This document shows, one piece after another, positions 1 to 8,795 of a DNA stretch of 64,000 nt. How positions within the stretch are numbered: the stretch's first letter is position 1; each line of letters opens with the position of its first letter. The position numbers were made by a program, and so were the translations under genes. Under the pieces are notes generated by a model. That model saw only the letters and a program-made list of their open reading frames with translations. It was not told the origin of the DNA and ran no database searches. This DNA comes from an uncultured Bacteroides sp. (GTDB lineage Bacteria; Bacteroidota; Bacteroidia; Bacteroidales; Bacteroidaceae), in assembly GCF_963678845.1 (NCBI RefSeq), contig NZ_OY787464.1:434001-498000 (forward strand), written 5' to 3'.

Positions 1-121
1 GCCATATTTATATTGGTTTATCATTTCAGGAGAGTAGCTAAAAATCAGCAGCCTGTAGTCTAAAAGATTAAGGGAAAAGAGAAAAAGACTTGGGTTGAGG
101 TACAACTAACCGTAATATTTG

Positions 122-129
122 TATATTTG
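122..129 (+). promoter_or_regulatory. Candidate -7 box upstream of the Crp/Fnr regulator
   Basis: TATATTTG fits the Bacteroidetes -7 consensus TAnnTTTG and lies 45 bases before the ATG at 174. No well-spaced -33 TTG is visible, so only the -7 element supports this site. Confidence 0.45.
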
Positions 130-173
130 CGGGAAAGTTCTTTGTTCAGAGAACTATTATTATAAAAGAACAA

Positions 174-839
174 ATGATCAGCATCCTGTTAGAAAATCCG
201 CTCTTTAAGGGAACTACCCCCGATGAACTCTCCCGAAATTTCGAGGGAGTGAATTATCAGATAAAGAGTTTCAGGAAGGGAGACATTCTCGCCTTTCAGG
301 GTGATGTGTGCAATAAGTTGGTCATTCTTCTGAAAGGAAGTGTACGTGGAGAGATGATTGATTACTCGGGTAAGCTGATAAAGATAGAAGATATCTCCGC
401 CCCTCGTGCCCTTGCTCCTCTTTTCCTTTTCGGTACCGAGAATAAGTTTCCCGTTGAAGTTACTGCCAATGAAGAGGTAGAGGCTTTGTTTATTCCTAAA
501 GAGAGTGTATTGTTACTCTTCCAGCGCAATAAACGTTTTCTGGAAAACTATATGAATACCTCGGCAAACTATGCCAAGACTCTTTCTGATAAGCTTTTCT
601 TTCTATCCTTTAAAAACATCAAACAGAAACTAGCATCATATATTCTTCGTCTATCTGCTACCGCTGACGATAAAGTCGTTATGGACCGTTCACAACAGGA
701 GATGGCCGATTACTTCGGTGTGTCTCGTCCGTCACTTGCCCGCGAACTTTCGCACATGCAGAATGAAGGACTTATATCGGTAGACCGAAAACATATCCGC
801 ATTCTTAAAAAGGAAAAGCTGAAAGAGCTGATCCGATAA
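174..839 (+). CDS. Crp/Fnr-family transcriptional regulator (HcpR-like)
   Basis: This 221-aa protein has the two-domain layout of the Crp/Fnr family. A cupin-like effector-binding domain spans about residues 5-125, and a winged helix-turn-helix lies near residues 145-215, with a recognition segment around QEMADYFGVSRPSLAREL. No cluster-binding cysteine pattern of classical FNR is present in the sensor domain. It stands alone, 223 bases before hcp on the same strand. The hcp promoter contains a TGTAAC-N4-GTTACA palindrome of the kind this family binds. By analogy with HcpR of other anaerobic Bacteroidales it probably activates hcp under nitric oxide stress. The family assignment is firm; the HcpR role is inferred from the neighbour and the site. 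Confidence 0.9.
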   Translation: MISILLENPLFKGTTPDELSRNFEGVNYQIKSFRKGDILAFQGDVCNKLVILLKGSVRGEMIDYSGKLIKIEDISAPRALAPLFLFGTENKFPVEVTANEEVEALFIPKESVLLLFQRNKRFLENYMNTSANYAKTLSDKLFFLSFKNIKQKLASYILRLSATADDKVVMDRSQQEMADYFGVSRPSLARELSHMQNEGLISVDRKHIRILKKEKLKELIR

Positions 840-975
840 TATTTCTTCGCATAAGCAGGAACTCTGCATATAAATAAGATTAACGAACTTATTAAATCAA
901 AATAAAAACATTTAAGAGTTGTTCTTCAGGAAATAAGAAACAAATTCTGAAAAACAACTCAATTATTTTCATTGT

Positions 976-991
976 TGTAACATTGGTTACA
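976..991 (+). promoter_or_regulatory. Palindromic Crp/Fnr-type operator of hcp
   Basis: TGTAAC-ATTG-GTTACA is a perfect 6-4-6 palindrome. It lies 23 bases upstream of the hcp -7 box, where a class II activator would overlap the -33 region. Its form matches the TGTnAnnnnnnTnACA-type sites of the Crp/Fnr family. The regulator at 174-839 is the obvious candidate to bind it. Confidence 0.7.
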
Positions 992-1013
992 GAATTGCCC
1001 CCTTACTTCCACA

Positions 1014-1021
1014 TATCTTTG
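1014..1021 (+). promoter_or_regulatory. -7 box of the hcp promoter
   Basis: TATCTTTG matches TAnnTTTG exactly, 42 bases before the hcp ATG. No TTG stands at the usual 19-21 base spacing, as expected for a promoter that needs an activator at the adjacent palindrome (976-991). Confidence 0.65.
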
Positions 1022-1062
1022 CACATATCAAAATAGTAATAACTTTTAAAAGCAATAAAATT

Positions 1063-2694
1063 ATGAGTATGTTCTGTTTTCAATGTCAGGAAGCTTCAAA
1101 AGGTACCGGGTGTACTTTGAGTGGTGTTTGTGGAAAAACTCCCGAGGTAGCTAATACGCAAGACCTTCTTCTGTTTGTGGTACGTGGTGTTGCGGTTTAC
1201 AACCAGGAATTACGCAAGGCTGGCAAGCCTTCCTCTCAGGCTGATAAGTTTGTGTTCGACGGATTATTTATGACCATTACCAATGCAAACTTTGATAAGC
1301 AGGCTATTATCAATAAGATTAAAGAAGGACTTGCCCTGAAAAAAGAGTTGGCTAAGCAAGTATCTCTTCCAAATCCTCCTGACGAATGTACATGGGATGG
1401 CAATGAAAGTGAGTTCGAGGAAAAAGCAAAGACCGTTGGTGTGCTTCGTACTCAGGATGAAGACATCCGTTCATTGAAAGAACTTGTACATTATGGCATC
1501 AAAGGTATGGCTGCTTACGTGGAACATGCCTGGAATCTGGACAATGAAAATGCAGACATCTTTGCATTCATGCAACACGCTCTCGCAGAAATTACAAGAA
1601 ACGATATTACCGTTAATGAGCTTATCGCATTAACTCTGGAAACTGGTAAGTATGGTGTTGATGCAATGGCACAGCTTGATGCTGCCAACACCGGTCATTA
1701 CGGAAATCCGGAGTTGTCTGAAGTAAACATCGGCGTAGGCAAGAATCCTGGAATCTTAATCAGCGGACACGACCTAAAAGACCTTGAAGAACTTCTGCAA
1801 CAGACTAAAGGAACAGGTGTTGATGTGTATACTCATAGCGAAATGCTTCCTGCACACTACTATCCTGAATTGAAAAAGCACAAGCACCTGGTAGGTAACT
1901 ATGGTAACGCATGGTGGAAACAAAAAGAGGAATTCGAAACATTCAACGGTCCGGTTCTCTTTACAACCAACTGTATTGTGCCTCCTACTAAGAACGCTAC
2001 ATATACAGACCGCATCTATACAACAGGAGCCAGCGGACTTGAAGGAGCTACTCACATTCCGGCACGCGTCAATGGCCAACCAAAAGACTTCTCTGCTATT
2101 ATTGCACACGCTAAAACCTGTCAGCCTCCTACAGAGATTGAGACAGGAAAGATTGTTGGTGGATTTGCACACGCACAGGTTCTTGCTTTGGCCGATAAAG
2201 TTGTGGATGCCGTTAAGAGCGGAGCTATCAGTAAATTCTTTGTAATGGCCGGTTGCGACGGAAGAATGAAGAGCCGCAGTTACTATACCGAGTTTGCAGA
2301 GAAACTTCCTAACGATACAGTGATCCTGACTGCCGGTTGTGCAAAATACCGTTATAACAAACTTCCACTGGGAGACATCAATGGAATTCCTCGCGTGCTC
2401 GATGCCGGACAATGTAACGACAGTTATTCATTAGCTGTAATCGCAATGAAGCTGAAAGAAGTATTTGAACTTGAAGATATAAACGATCTTCCTATCATCT
2501 ACAACATTGCATGGTACGAACAGAAGGCGGTAATTGTATTGCTTGCACTGCTTCATTTGGGAGTGAAGAAGATTCACCTTGGTCCTACTCTTCCTGCATT
2601 TCTTTCACCAAACGTAACAAAAGTGTTGGTTGAGAACTTTGGAATTGGTGGAATCAGCACTGCAGATGAAGACATTGCAGCGTTCCTTGCATAA
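1063..2694 (+). CDS. hcp: Hydroxylamine reductase / hybrid cluster protein Hcp
   Basis: This 543-aa cytoplasmic iron-sulfur protein has full family length. The N-terminus carries cysteines 5, 8, 17 and 23 in the pattern CX2C-X8-C-X5-C, which binds the [4Fe-4S] cluster of the hybrid cluster proteins of strict anaerobes. Further conserved cysteines that hold the hybrid Fe-S-O cluster occur in the second half, in segments such as FTTNCIVPP and VILTAGCAKYRYN. Hcp reduces hydroxylamine to ammonia in vitro; in vivo it is thought to act on nitric oxide. The gene is a single transcription unit with a palindromic regulator site in its promoter and a hairpin terminator behind it, next to a Crp/Fnr regulator gene. 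The identification is secure. Confidence 0.97.
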   Translation: MSMFCFQCQEASKGTGCTLSGVCGKTPEVANTQDLLLFVVRGVAVYNQELRKAGKPSSQADKFVFDGLFMTITNANFDKQAIINKIKEGLALKKELAKQVSLPNPPDECTWDGNESEFEEKAKTVGVLRTQDEDIRSLKELVHYGIKGMAAYVEHAWNLDNENADIFAFMQHALAEITRNDITVNELIALTLETGKYGVDAMAQLDAANTGHYGNPELSEVNIGVGKNPGILISGHDLKDLEELLQQTKGTGVDVYTHSEMLPAHYYPELKKHKHLVGNYGNAWWKQKEEFETFNGPVLFTTNCIVPPTKNATYTDRIYTTGASGLEGATHIPARVNGQPKDFSAIIAHAKTCQPPTEIETGKIVGGFAHAQVLALADKVVDAVKSGAISKFFVMAGCDGRMKSRSYYTEFAEKLPNDTVILTAGCAKYRYNKLPLGDINGIPRVLDAGQCNDSYSLAVIAMKLKEVFELEDINDLPIIYNIAWYEQKAVIVLLALLHLGVKKIHLGPTLPAFLSPNVTKVLVENFGIGGISTADEDIAAFLA

Positions 2695-2745
2695 AGATAC
2701 TTTTTTATTATATGAAACCATTTCAAACCTAACCAGTTTTTAATG

Positions 2746-2781
2746 TATCCCGGTGCTTTTACAGGCATCGGGATATTTGTT
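2746..2781 (+). terminator. Intrinsic terminator after hcp
   Basis: TATCCCGGTGC (2746-2756) pairs with GCATCGGGATA (2765-2775) with one wobble, and a T-rich tail follows. It lies 52 bases after the hcp stop codon. Confidence 0.7.
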
Positions 2782-2805
2782 TATTGAGGTATTTATATAT
2801 CTTTG
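2776..2805 (+). promoter_or_regulatory. Promoter of the pyridoxamine-oxidase-like gene
   Basis: TTTG at 2776-2779 and TATCTTTG at 2798-2805 are separated by 18 bases, near the Bacteroidetes -33/-7 spacing. The -7 box ends 22 bases before the ATG at 2828. This supports that start over the longer reading frame that opens at 2753. Confidence 0.65.
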
Positions 2806-2827
2806 TCTCACAACTAAAAAGAAAAAT

Positions 2828-3301
2828 ATGTTTGCAGAAATAAGAAGAAAAGAGAGGAAAATGGAGCCTCAACAAGTAAGAGAAGCACTTGAAAGCGGAG
2901 AGTACGGAACATTATCTATGTGTGGAATCAATGGATACGCGTATGGCGTGCCACTAAACTATGTACTTGAAGATAACCACCTCTATTTTCATTGTGCAGT
3001 TGAGGGAGAAAAGCTTAGAAACCTGAGTGAGAATAATAAAGTGAGCTTTTGTGTAGTAGGAAAAGCGCAGGTTGTAGCCAAGGAATTCACCACTGCTTAT
3101 CAAAGTATTATCGCGTTTGGTAAAGCCACCTTTATATCTTCCGAAGATGAAATTCGACGTGCCATGCTGTTACTGGTAAAAAAATACTCTCCAGAGTACC
3201 AGGAAACAGGAGAAAAATATATTAATCAGGCAATTAAACGAATTCAGGTGATAAGACTAGACATTGAGCACCTCACTGGAAAGTCCAATAGAATCGTCTG
3301 A
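2828..3301 (+). CDS. Pyridoxamine 5'-phosphate oxidase-like flavin-binding protein (NimA-like group)
   Basis: This 157-aa protein belongs to the split-barrel FMN-binding family that includes PNPOx-related and NimA-like 5-nitroimidazole reductases. The visible family features are an N-terminal MEPQQVREALESGEYGTL segment, the YGVPLNYVLED strand pair, the HCAVEGEKLRNL turn typical of the flavin pocket, and the FGKATF strand. The start at 2828 was chosen because a good promoter overlaps the longer version of the frame. It is a single gene between two terminator or promoter signals. Its substrate cannot be read from sequence. NimA-type activity is possible, but most such chromosomal copies in Bacteroides are not shown to give resistance. 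Confidence 0.85.
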   Translation: MFAEIRRKERKMEPQQVREALESGEYGTLSMCGINGYAYGVPLNYVLEDNHLYFHCAVEGEKLRNLSENNKVSFCVVGKAQVVAKEFTTAYQSIIAFGKATFISSEDEIRRAMLLLVKKYSPEYQETGEKYINQAIKRIQVIRLDIEHLTGKSNRIV

Positions 3302-3399
3302 TCCCGTTAATTTACCCTAAAACTTATTTAGTTTTTTCAATTATAGAAGTATCACTGCTTACATTTGCACAGAAACCAATCATTTGTGCAACTAGATTT

Positions 3400-5064
3400 A
3401 TGAAACAACAAGACTGCTTTATAAAATATATAGAGCAAAGCATTATCAAGAACTGGGATTCAAACGCCCTGACTGACTATAACGGAGAGACATTTCAATA
3501 TAAAGACGTAGCAAGAAAGATAGCAAAAATTCACCTTCTATTTGAAGAAGCCGGCATTAATAAGGGAGACAAAGTAGCCGTATGCGGTAGAAATAGCTCT
3601 TTCTGGGCGGTGGCCGTGCTGGCAACAATCACTTACAGAGCAGTTGCCGTACCGGTTCTTCACGAATTCAAAGCAGACAACATACACAATATAGTAAACC
3701 ACTCAGAAGCACGCTTCATGTTTGTGGGAGATCAGGTGTGGGAAAACCTGAATGAAGAGCATATGCCAAATCTGGAAGGTATTATTGTGCTCAACACATT
3801 TGATCTTGTTGTGTCTCGTTCTGAGAAGTTAAGCTATGCACACGAGCATCTGAATGCGCTTTACGGCAAAAAATACCCGTGCAACTTCCGTCCGCACGAT
3901 ATCTCTTACCAGAAAGACAAGCCGGAAGAGCTTGCCGTAATCAACTATACCTCGGGAACCACAGGTTTCTCTAAGGGAGTGATGCTTCCTTACCGCAGTC
4001 TTTCATCAAACGTGGAATATTGCTGGGAAAAGCACCCGATTGGTCCGGGAGACAAGCTGGTGGGTATTCTACCAATGGGACATATCTTCGGAATGGTATA
4101 CGATTTCCTTTACGGTATATGTGCCGGAGCGCATGTTTATTACCTTACCCGCATGCCTTCACCCAAGATTATTGCTCAGTCATTCTCGGAAATCAAGCCA
4201 AAACTGATTTCCTGTGTGCCTCTTATTGTAGAAAAGATTATCAAGAAAAACATTCTTCCACGATTTGATAACAAAGTAAACAAGATTTTACTTCAGCTGC
4301 CTATCGTCAATGAAAAGCTTAAAGCATCAATCAGACAGGAAGCTATGGATGCCTTTGGCGGAAACTTCAGCGAAATTATCATTGGAGGTGCACCGCTGAA
4401 TGGTGGAATTGAATCTTTGCTGAGAACAATCAATTTCCCATACACCATTGCATACGGTATGACCGAGTGCGGACCAATTATTGCATCCAGTCACTGGTCG
4501 GACTTAAACCAAAAAAGTTGTGGTAAAGCAGCTTCGCGTATGGAAGCGGCCGTTGTATCCGAGAATCCGGAAAGCACTCCGGGCGAACTTATTTGCAAGG
4601 GAGAAAACATGATGCTGGGTTACTACAAGAATGAAGAGGCAACCAGCGGAGTAATTGACGAGAATGGATGGCTGCACACCGGCGATATGGCGGTGATGGA
4701 CAGTGAAGGAAACATCAGCATAAAGGGACGTTGCAAGAATCTTCTTATGAATGCTTCCGGCCAAAATATTTATCCTGAGGAGGTTGAATCAATACTCAAC
4801 AATATGCCGTATGTGGCCGAATCAATTATTGTGATGCAAAACAGTAAACTGGTGGCATTAATTTATCCTGATTTTGATGATGCCTTTGCCAATGGCCTTA
4901 GCAACGAGGATATTGAGAAAGTAATGGAAACAAATCGTTTCTCACTGAATCAGCAATTACCTGCTTACTCTCAAATTTCGAAGATGAAACTGCATCCTGA
5001 GGAGTTTGAAAAAACAGCAAAGAAGAGTATCAAGCGATTTATGTACCAAGATATCGAAGAATAG
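3400..5064 (+). CDS. AMP-dependent acyl-CoA synthetase/ligase
   Basis: This 554-aa member of the ANL superfamily activates a carboxylic acid, probably a fatty acid, as an acyl-adenylate and transfers it to CoA. The P-loop-like signature YTSGTTGFSKGVML is near residue 185. The adenine-binding YGMTECGP motif follows near residue 350, the LHTGDMAVMD hinge-side motif near residue 425, and the IYPEEVESIL region of the C-terminal lid near residue 460. Length and motif order are normal for long-chain acyl-CoA synthetases of this group. A TACATTTG -7-like box at 3360-3367 precedes it. The exact acid substrate is unknown. Confidence 0.92.
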   Translation: MKQQDCFIKYIEQSIIKNWDSNALTDYNGETFQYKDVARKIAKIHLLFEEAGINKGDKVAVCGRNSSFWAVAVLATITYRAVAVPVLHEFKADNIHNIVNHSEARFMFVGDQVWENLNEEHMPNLEGIIVLNTFDLVVSRSEKLSYAHEHLNALYGKKYPCNFRPHDISYQKDKPEELAVINYTSGTTGFSKGVMLPYRSLSSNVEYCWEKHPIGPGDKLVGILPMGHIFGMVYDFLYGICAGAHVYYLTRMPSPKIIAQSFSEIKPKLISCVPLIVEKIIKKNILPRFDNKVNKILLQLPIVNEKLKASIRQEAMDAFGGNFSEIIIGGAPLNGGIESLLRTINFPYTIAYGMTECGPIIASSHWSDLNQKSCGKAASRMEAAVVSENPESTPGELICKGENMMLGYYKNEEATSGVIDENGWLHTGDMAVMDSEGNISIKGRCKNLLMNASGQNIYPEEVESILNNMPYVAESIIVMQNSKLVALIYPDFDDAFANGLSNEDIEKVMETNRFSLNQQLPAYSQISKMKLHPEEFEKTAKKSIKRFMYQDIEE

Positions 5065-5376
5065 ACCAGATACAACAACAAATAAAAAGGACTTTTCAGA
5101 TTTATCGATAAGTATACTTTACATTAGAAGGGCTTTAATGAGACATGCAGAGGTCGATTTAAAGTCCTTCTTTACTTTTGTATCTGCTGACCTGTCTGCA
5201 TTCAGGGGAATAGATTAACCGAACTAGCCTAAAGGCAGGCATTTATTTAATCAGGCATTCTGCTTTTTCAAAGATCGCTATATCATTTTTACAGTTGGCA
5301 AGAGATAATGCCTTGTCATTCCCAACCTAAGAGTTACAATATTTATTTATCAGGTGCCAACTTATTGGTACCTTTT

Positions 5377-5408
5377 TTTGCGGGATAAGATTCTTAATCG
5401 TAGTTTTG
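5377..5408 (+). promoter_or_regulatory. Promoter of the AddA-like gene
   Basis: TTTG at 5377-5380 and TAGTTTTG at 5401-5408 are separated by exactly 20 bases, a full match to the Bacteroidetes consensus. The frame that opens at 5354 would start upstream of this promoter, so the ATG at 5429 is the better start. Confidence 0.75.
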
Positions 5409-5428
5409 CAGAAACAAAAATAGTTACA

Positions 5429-8400
5429 ATGAGTGTTTCACCGGAACTACTAGTATACAAAGCATCCGCCGGATCAGGGAAAACGTTTACCCTGGCGGTG
5501 GAATATATTAAATTGCTGATTCAAAACCCACGGGCATATCAGCAAATCCTTGCCGTAACCTTTACCAACAAGGCTACAGCCGAGATGAAAGAACGTATCC
5601 TGAGCCAGCTTTACGGCATCTGGACTGAAGATAAAGACTCAGTTGCTTACCTGGAAAAGGTTTGCACAGAGCTGAATCTACCGGAAACTGACGTGAGAAA
5701 AGCTGCAGGACTGGCGCTGAACTACATGATTCATGACTACAGTAGGTTCCGGGTAGAGACAATCGACTCATTCTTTCAATCGGTGATGCGCAATCTGGCG
5801 CGGGAACTTGAACTGAGTCCCAACCTGAACATTGAGCTTAATAACCCGGAAGTACTAAGCGATGCGGTAGATTCCATGATTGAAAAGCTAAAGCCCACTT
5901 CGGAAGTGCTGGCGTGGCTGCTCGATTACATTGATGAACGCATAAAGGACGATAAGCGCTGGAATGTTTCGGGCGAGGTAAAGAACTTCGGGCGGAATAT
6001 TTTTGATGAAGGATATATTGAAAAAGGAAACGATCTTAGGGAGAAACTCAAAGATCCGAACTACATAAAGAAATATAAAAAGGAACTTCAGACAATACAA
6101 GAGGAAGCCCTTGAGCAGATGAAGGGTTTTGCCGATCAGTTTAACGGATTACTGGAGGAGCATGGGCTTACCCCTATCGACTTAAAAGGCGGTGCGCGAG
6201 GAATAGGCAGCTATTTCAATAAGATTCATAATGGCGTTATGAGCAATGATGTGCGTAACATTACTGTAGAGAAGTGTTTGGAGAGTGAAGATAACTGGTC
6301 AACCAAAACTTCACCGAACAAGAGCACCATTATCCAACTGGCTTATGATGAACTTATCCCGCTGTTGGAAAGCTCGGAAGAGTTTCGGGTAAAGAACAAT
6401 ATCATTGTGAACTCCTGCCGTTTGTCGTTACAACACGTAAACAAGGTGCGACTGCTGGCTAATATTGACGAGGAGGTGCGCATTCTGAATAAGGAGAACA
6501 ATCGCTTCCTGCTGTCGGACACCAACGCATTGCTTCACCGGTTGGTGCAGGACGGCGATTCATCGTTCGTCTTCGAGAAGATTGGGGCAAACATTCACAA
6601 TGTGATGATTGATGAGTTTCAGGACACTTCACGAATGCAGTGGGATAACTTCAAGTTATTGCTGCTCGAAGGTTTGTCTCAAGGCTCGGACAGCCTCATC
6701 GTGGGCGATGTAAAGCAATCCATCTACCGTTGGCGTAACGGCGACTGGGGTATTCTGAATGGTTTGCGTGATACAATGGAAAACTTTCCGGTACGCATAG
6801 AGCCTTTGAGCACCAACTACCGAAGCGAAGCCAACATTATTAAGTTCAACAACCGCCTGTTTACCTCAGCCTGTAACTATCTGTGTGATGTTTATTGGGA
6901 GGAACTGAACGAGGAATGCTATAGTCTGAAGGAAGCTTATTGCGACGTTAACCAGGAATCGCCCAAGAAAGAGGAGAAGGGTTACGTAAAAATATCGTTC
7001 ATTGAGGAAGACGATAAAGACACTCCGCCCGAAGATAAGAAAGATTACACGCAATATACCATGGAATCCCTTGCCGAAGAGGTGAACGACCTTATTGCAC
7101 AGGGAGTGAAACTGAATGATATTACCATTCTGGTGCGCAAGAACAAGACTATCCCGCAGATAGCCAGCTTCTTTGACGAGAATCTGCCCTATCGCATTGT
7201 GTCCGATGAGGCTTTCCGACTGGATGCTTCACTGGCCATCTGCATGATAATGGATGGCCTGCGCTATCTCTCCAATCAGGAGAACAGCATTGCCAGGGCA
7301 CAACTGGCGGCAGCTTATCAGAATGAAGTATTGAAACAAAGTATAGAGCTTAATACTTTGCTGCTTAGCGATATAGAAAGTTACCTTCCTCCTGAATTTG
7401 TCTCCAGAAGAAACGAATTACCTCTAATGCCTCTTTACGAACTGATAGAGGAACTGTTCCGCATTTTCCAGATGGAAAAGATAGAGAATCAGGATGCTTA
7501 CCTGTTCTCGTTCTATGATGCGGTGGTGGAATATCTGCAAAACAATTCATCTGACCCGGACTCTTTCATTGCTCACTGGGAAGAACGCCTTTGCAGCAAG
7601 ACTATTCCGTCGGGAGAAATTGAGGGTATACGAATCATGTCTATCCATAAATCCAAAGGACTGGAGTTTCACACCGTGCTGCTTCCTTTCTGCGACTGGA
7701 AACTGGAGAACGAAACGAACAATCAGCTGGTGTGGTGCACTCCCACCGTTGAGCCATTCAATGAGCTCGACCTTGTTCCGGTGAATTACTCGACAGCAAT
7801 GGCTGAGTCTATCTATAAAGAGGATTATCAAAACGAGCGCCTTCAGCTTTGGGTAGATAATCTGAACCTGCTCTACGTAGCCTTTACCCGTGCGGAAAAG
7901 AATCTGATTGTATGGAGCAAAAAAGATCAGAAGAAGACAGTGTCCGAATTGCTCAATAGAGCGTTACGATCGGTTGCAGCCCTGGAATATGTGGTATGGG
8001 ATGAGGAAGAGCCTTACGAATTCGGAGCACTTTGTCCGTCGGAAGTCAAGGCGGTAAAAGCAACAACCAACAAGCTTACGACTCCCCCCAACAGTGTTCC
8101 GGTACAGATTGAGTCGCACTTGCACAATGTAGAGTTTCGCCAGTCGAACCGCTCCGCCGATTTCATCAAAGGTGAGGATGTGGGCGACGATAACTCCAAA
8201 TACATTAACATGGGGCAACTGCTCCACACACTTTTCTCGGCCATTGAAACCAAGGAAGATGTGCAGTCGGCCATTGAGCGTTTGCTCTTTGAAGGCGTGA
8301 TACCTGATAAAGAAACCGAAAAGAACATTCGCAAAACGGCAGAGAAAGCTCTCTCCCACCCAATGGTTCAGGAATGGTACTCGGGTGCATACCAACTCTT

Positions 8401-8635
8401 CAACGAATGCGCCATCATCTACAAGGAAAACGATTCGCTCGAAGTGCGTCGCCCCGACCGTGTGATGATGAATAACAATGAGGTTGTAGTGGTAGATTTC
8501 AAATTTGGTAAGAAGAACAAGAAATACAATGAGCAAGTGCAGGGGTATGTATCCTTACTTGCTGATATGGGTTATAAGAACATCAGCGGGTACCTCTGGT
8601 ATGTGTATGATGGGGAACTGGAAAAAGTTGGATAA
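5429..8635 (+). CDS. AddA/RecB-like UvrD-family helicase with C-terminal PD-(D/E)XK nuclease
   Basis: This 1,068-aa protein is an exonuclease V-type helicase-nuclease for double-strand break processing. The Walker A motif ASAGSGKT is at residues 12-19. The DExx-box VMIDEFQDTS is near 391 and the QSIYRWR motif near 430. Helicase motif VI, YVAFTRAEKNL, is near 816, and the nuclease core VVVVDFKFG is near 1019, followed by a glutamine (EQVQGY), as in RecB-family nucleases. The start at 5429 is preferred because a consensus promoter ends 21 bases upstream. The next gene encodes the AddB-like partner, so together they form the AddAB-type complex. The annotated symbol addA is likely but was not checked. 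Confidence 0.93.
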   Translation: MSVSPELLVYKASAGSGKTFTLAVEYIKLLIQNPRAYQQILAVTFTNKATAEMKERILSQLYGIWTEDKDSVAYLEKVCTELNLPETDVRKAAGLALNYMIHDYSRFRVETIDSFFQSVMRNLARELELSPNLNIELNNPEVLSDAVDSMIEKLKPTSEVLAWLLDYIDERIKDDKRWNVSGEVKNFGRNIFDEGYIEKGNDLREKLKDPNYIKKYKKELQTIQEEALEQMKGFADQFNGLLEEHGLTPIDLKGGARGIGSYFNKIHNGVMSNDVRNITVEKCLESEDNWSTKTSPNKSTIIQLAYDELIPLLESSEEFRVKNNIIVNSCRLSLQHVNKVRLLANIDEEVRILNKENNRFLLSDTNALLHRLVQDGDSSFVFEKIGANIHNVMIDEFQDTSRMQWDNFKLLLLEGLSQGSDSLIVGDVKQSIYRWRNGDWGILNGLRDTMENFPVRIEPLSTNYRSEANIIKFNNRLFTSACNYLCDVYWEELNEECYSLKEAYCDVNQESPKKEEKGYVKISFIEEDDKDTPPEDKKDYTQYTMESLAEEVNDLIAQGVKLNDITILVRKNKTIPQIASFFDENLPYRIVSDEAFRLDASLAICMIMDGLRYLSNQENSIARAQLAAAYQNEVLKQSIELNTLLLSDIESYLPPEFVSRRNELPLMPLYELIEELFRIFQMEKIENQDAYLFSFYDAVVEYLQNNSSDPDSFIAHWEERLCSKTIPSGEIEGIRIMSIHKSKGLEFHTVLLPFCDWKLENETNNQLVWCTPTVEPFNELDLVPVNYSTAMAESIYKEDYQNERLQLWVDNLNLLYVAFTRAEKNLIVWSKKDQKKTVSELLNRALRSVAALEYVVWDEEEPYEFGALCPSEVKAVKATTNKLTTPPNSVPVQIESHLHNVEFRQSNRSADFIKGEDVGDDNSKYINMGQLLHTLFSAIETKEDVQSAIERLLFEGVIPDKETEKNIRKTAEKALSHPMVQEWYSGAYQLFNECAIIYKENDSLEVRRPDRVMMNNNEVVVVDFKFGKKNKKYNEQVQGYVSLLADMGYKNISGYLWYVYDGELEKVG

Positions 8636-8748
8636 TCGTCTCGGGAGCTAAGGAAAAACCTGGCGGGAGTTAAGCAAAGATCCGTCCGGAGATTCAAAAT
8701 TAAAAGTAGAGCAAAACAAAATAAGGTCTACGCCTTATAAAAATATAG

Positions 8749-8776
8749 TCTACACTAATTTTAAATATAGTGTAGA
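8749..8776. repeat. Inverted repeat between addA-like and addB-like genes
   Basis: TCTACACTA (8749-8757) and TAGTGTAGA (8768-8776) are perfect complements around a 10-base loop. A run of related GTCTAC words lies just before it. It may be an RNA hairpin in the leader of the downstream gene; no T-tract follows, so it is not a standard terminator. Confidence 0.4.
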
Positions 8777-8795
8777 GCATTTAAAGAAACAAACA

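Noticed and set aside
1774..2412. 212-codon open frame on the minus strand within hcp
   Set aside because: It is the antisense shadow of hcp, has no family features, and hcp is certain.
7964..8536. 190-codon minus-strand frame inside the AddA-like gene
   Set aside because: Antisense shadow of the nuclease domain; Cys/His/Phe-rich composition is not protein-like.
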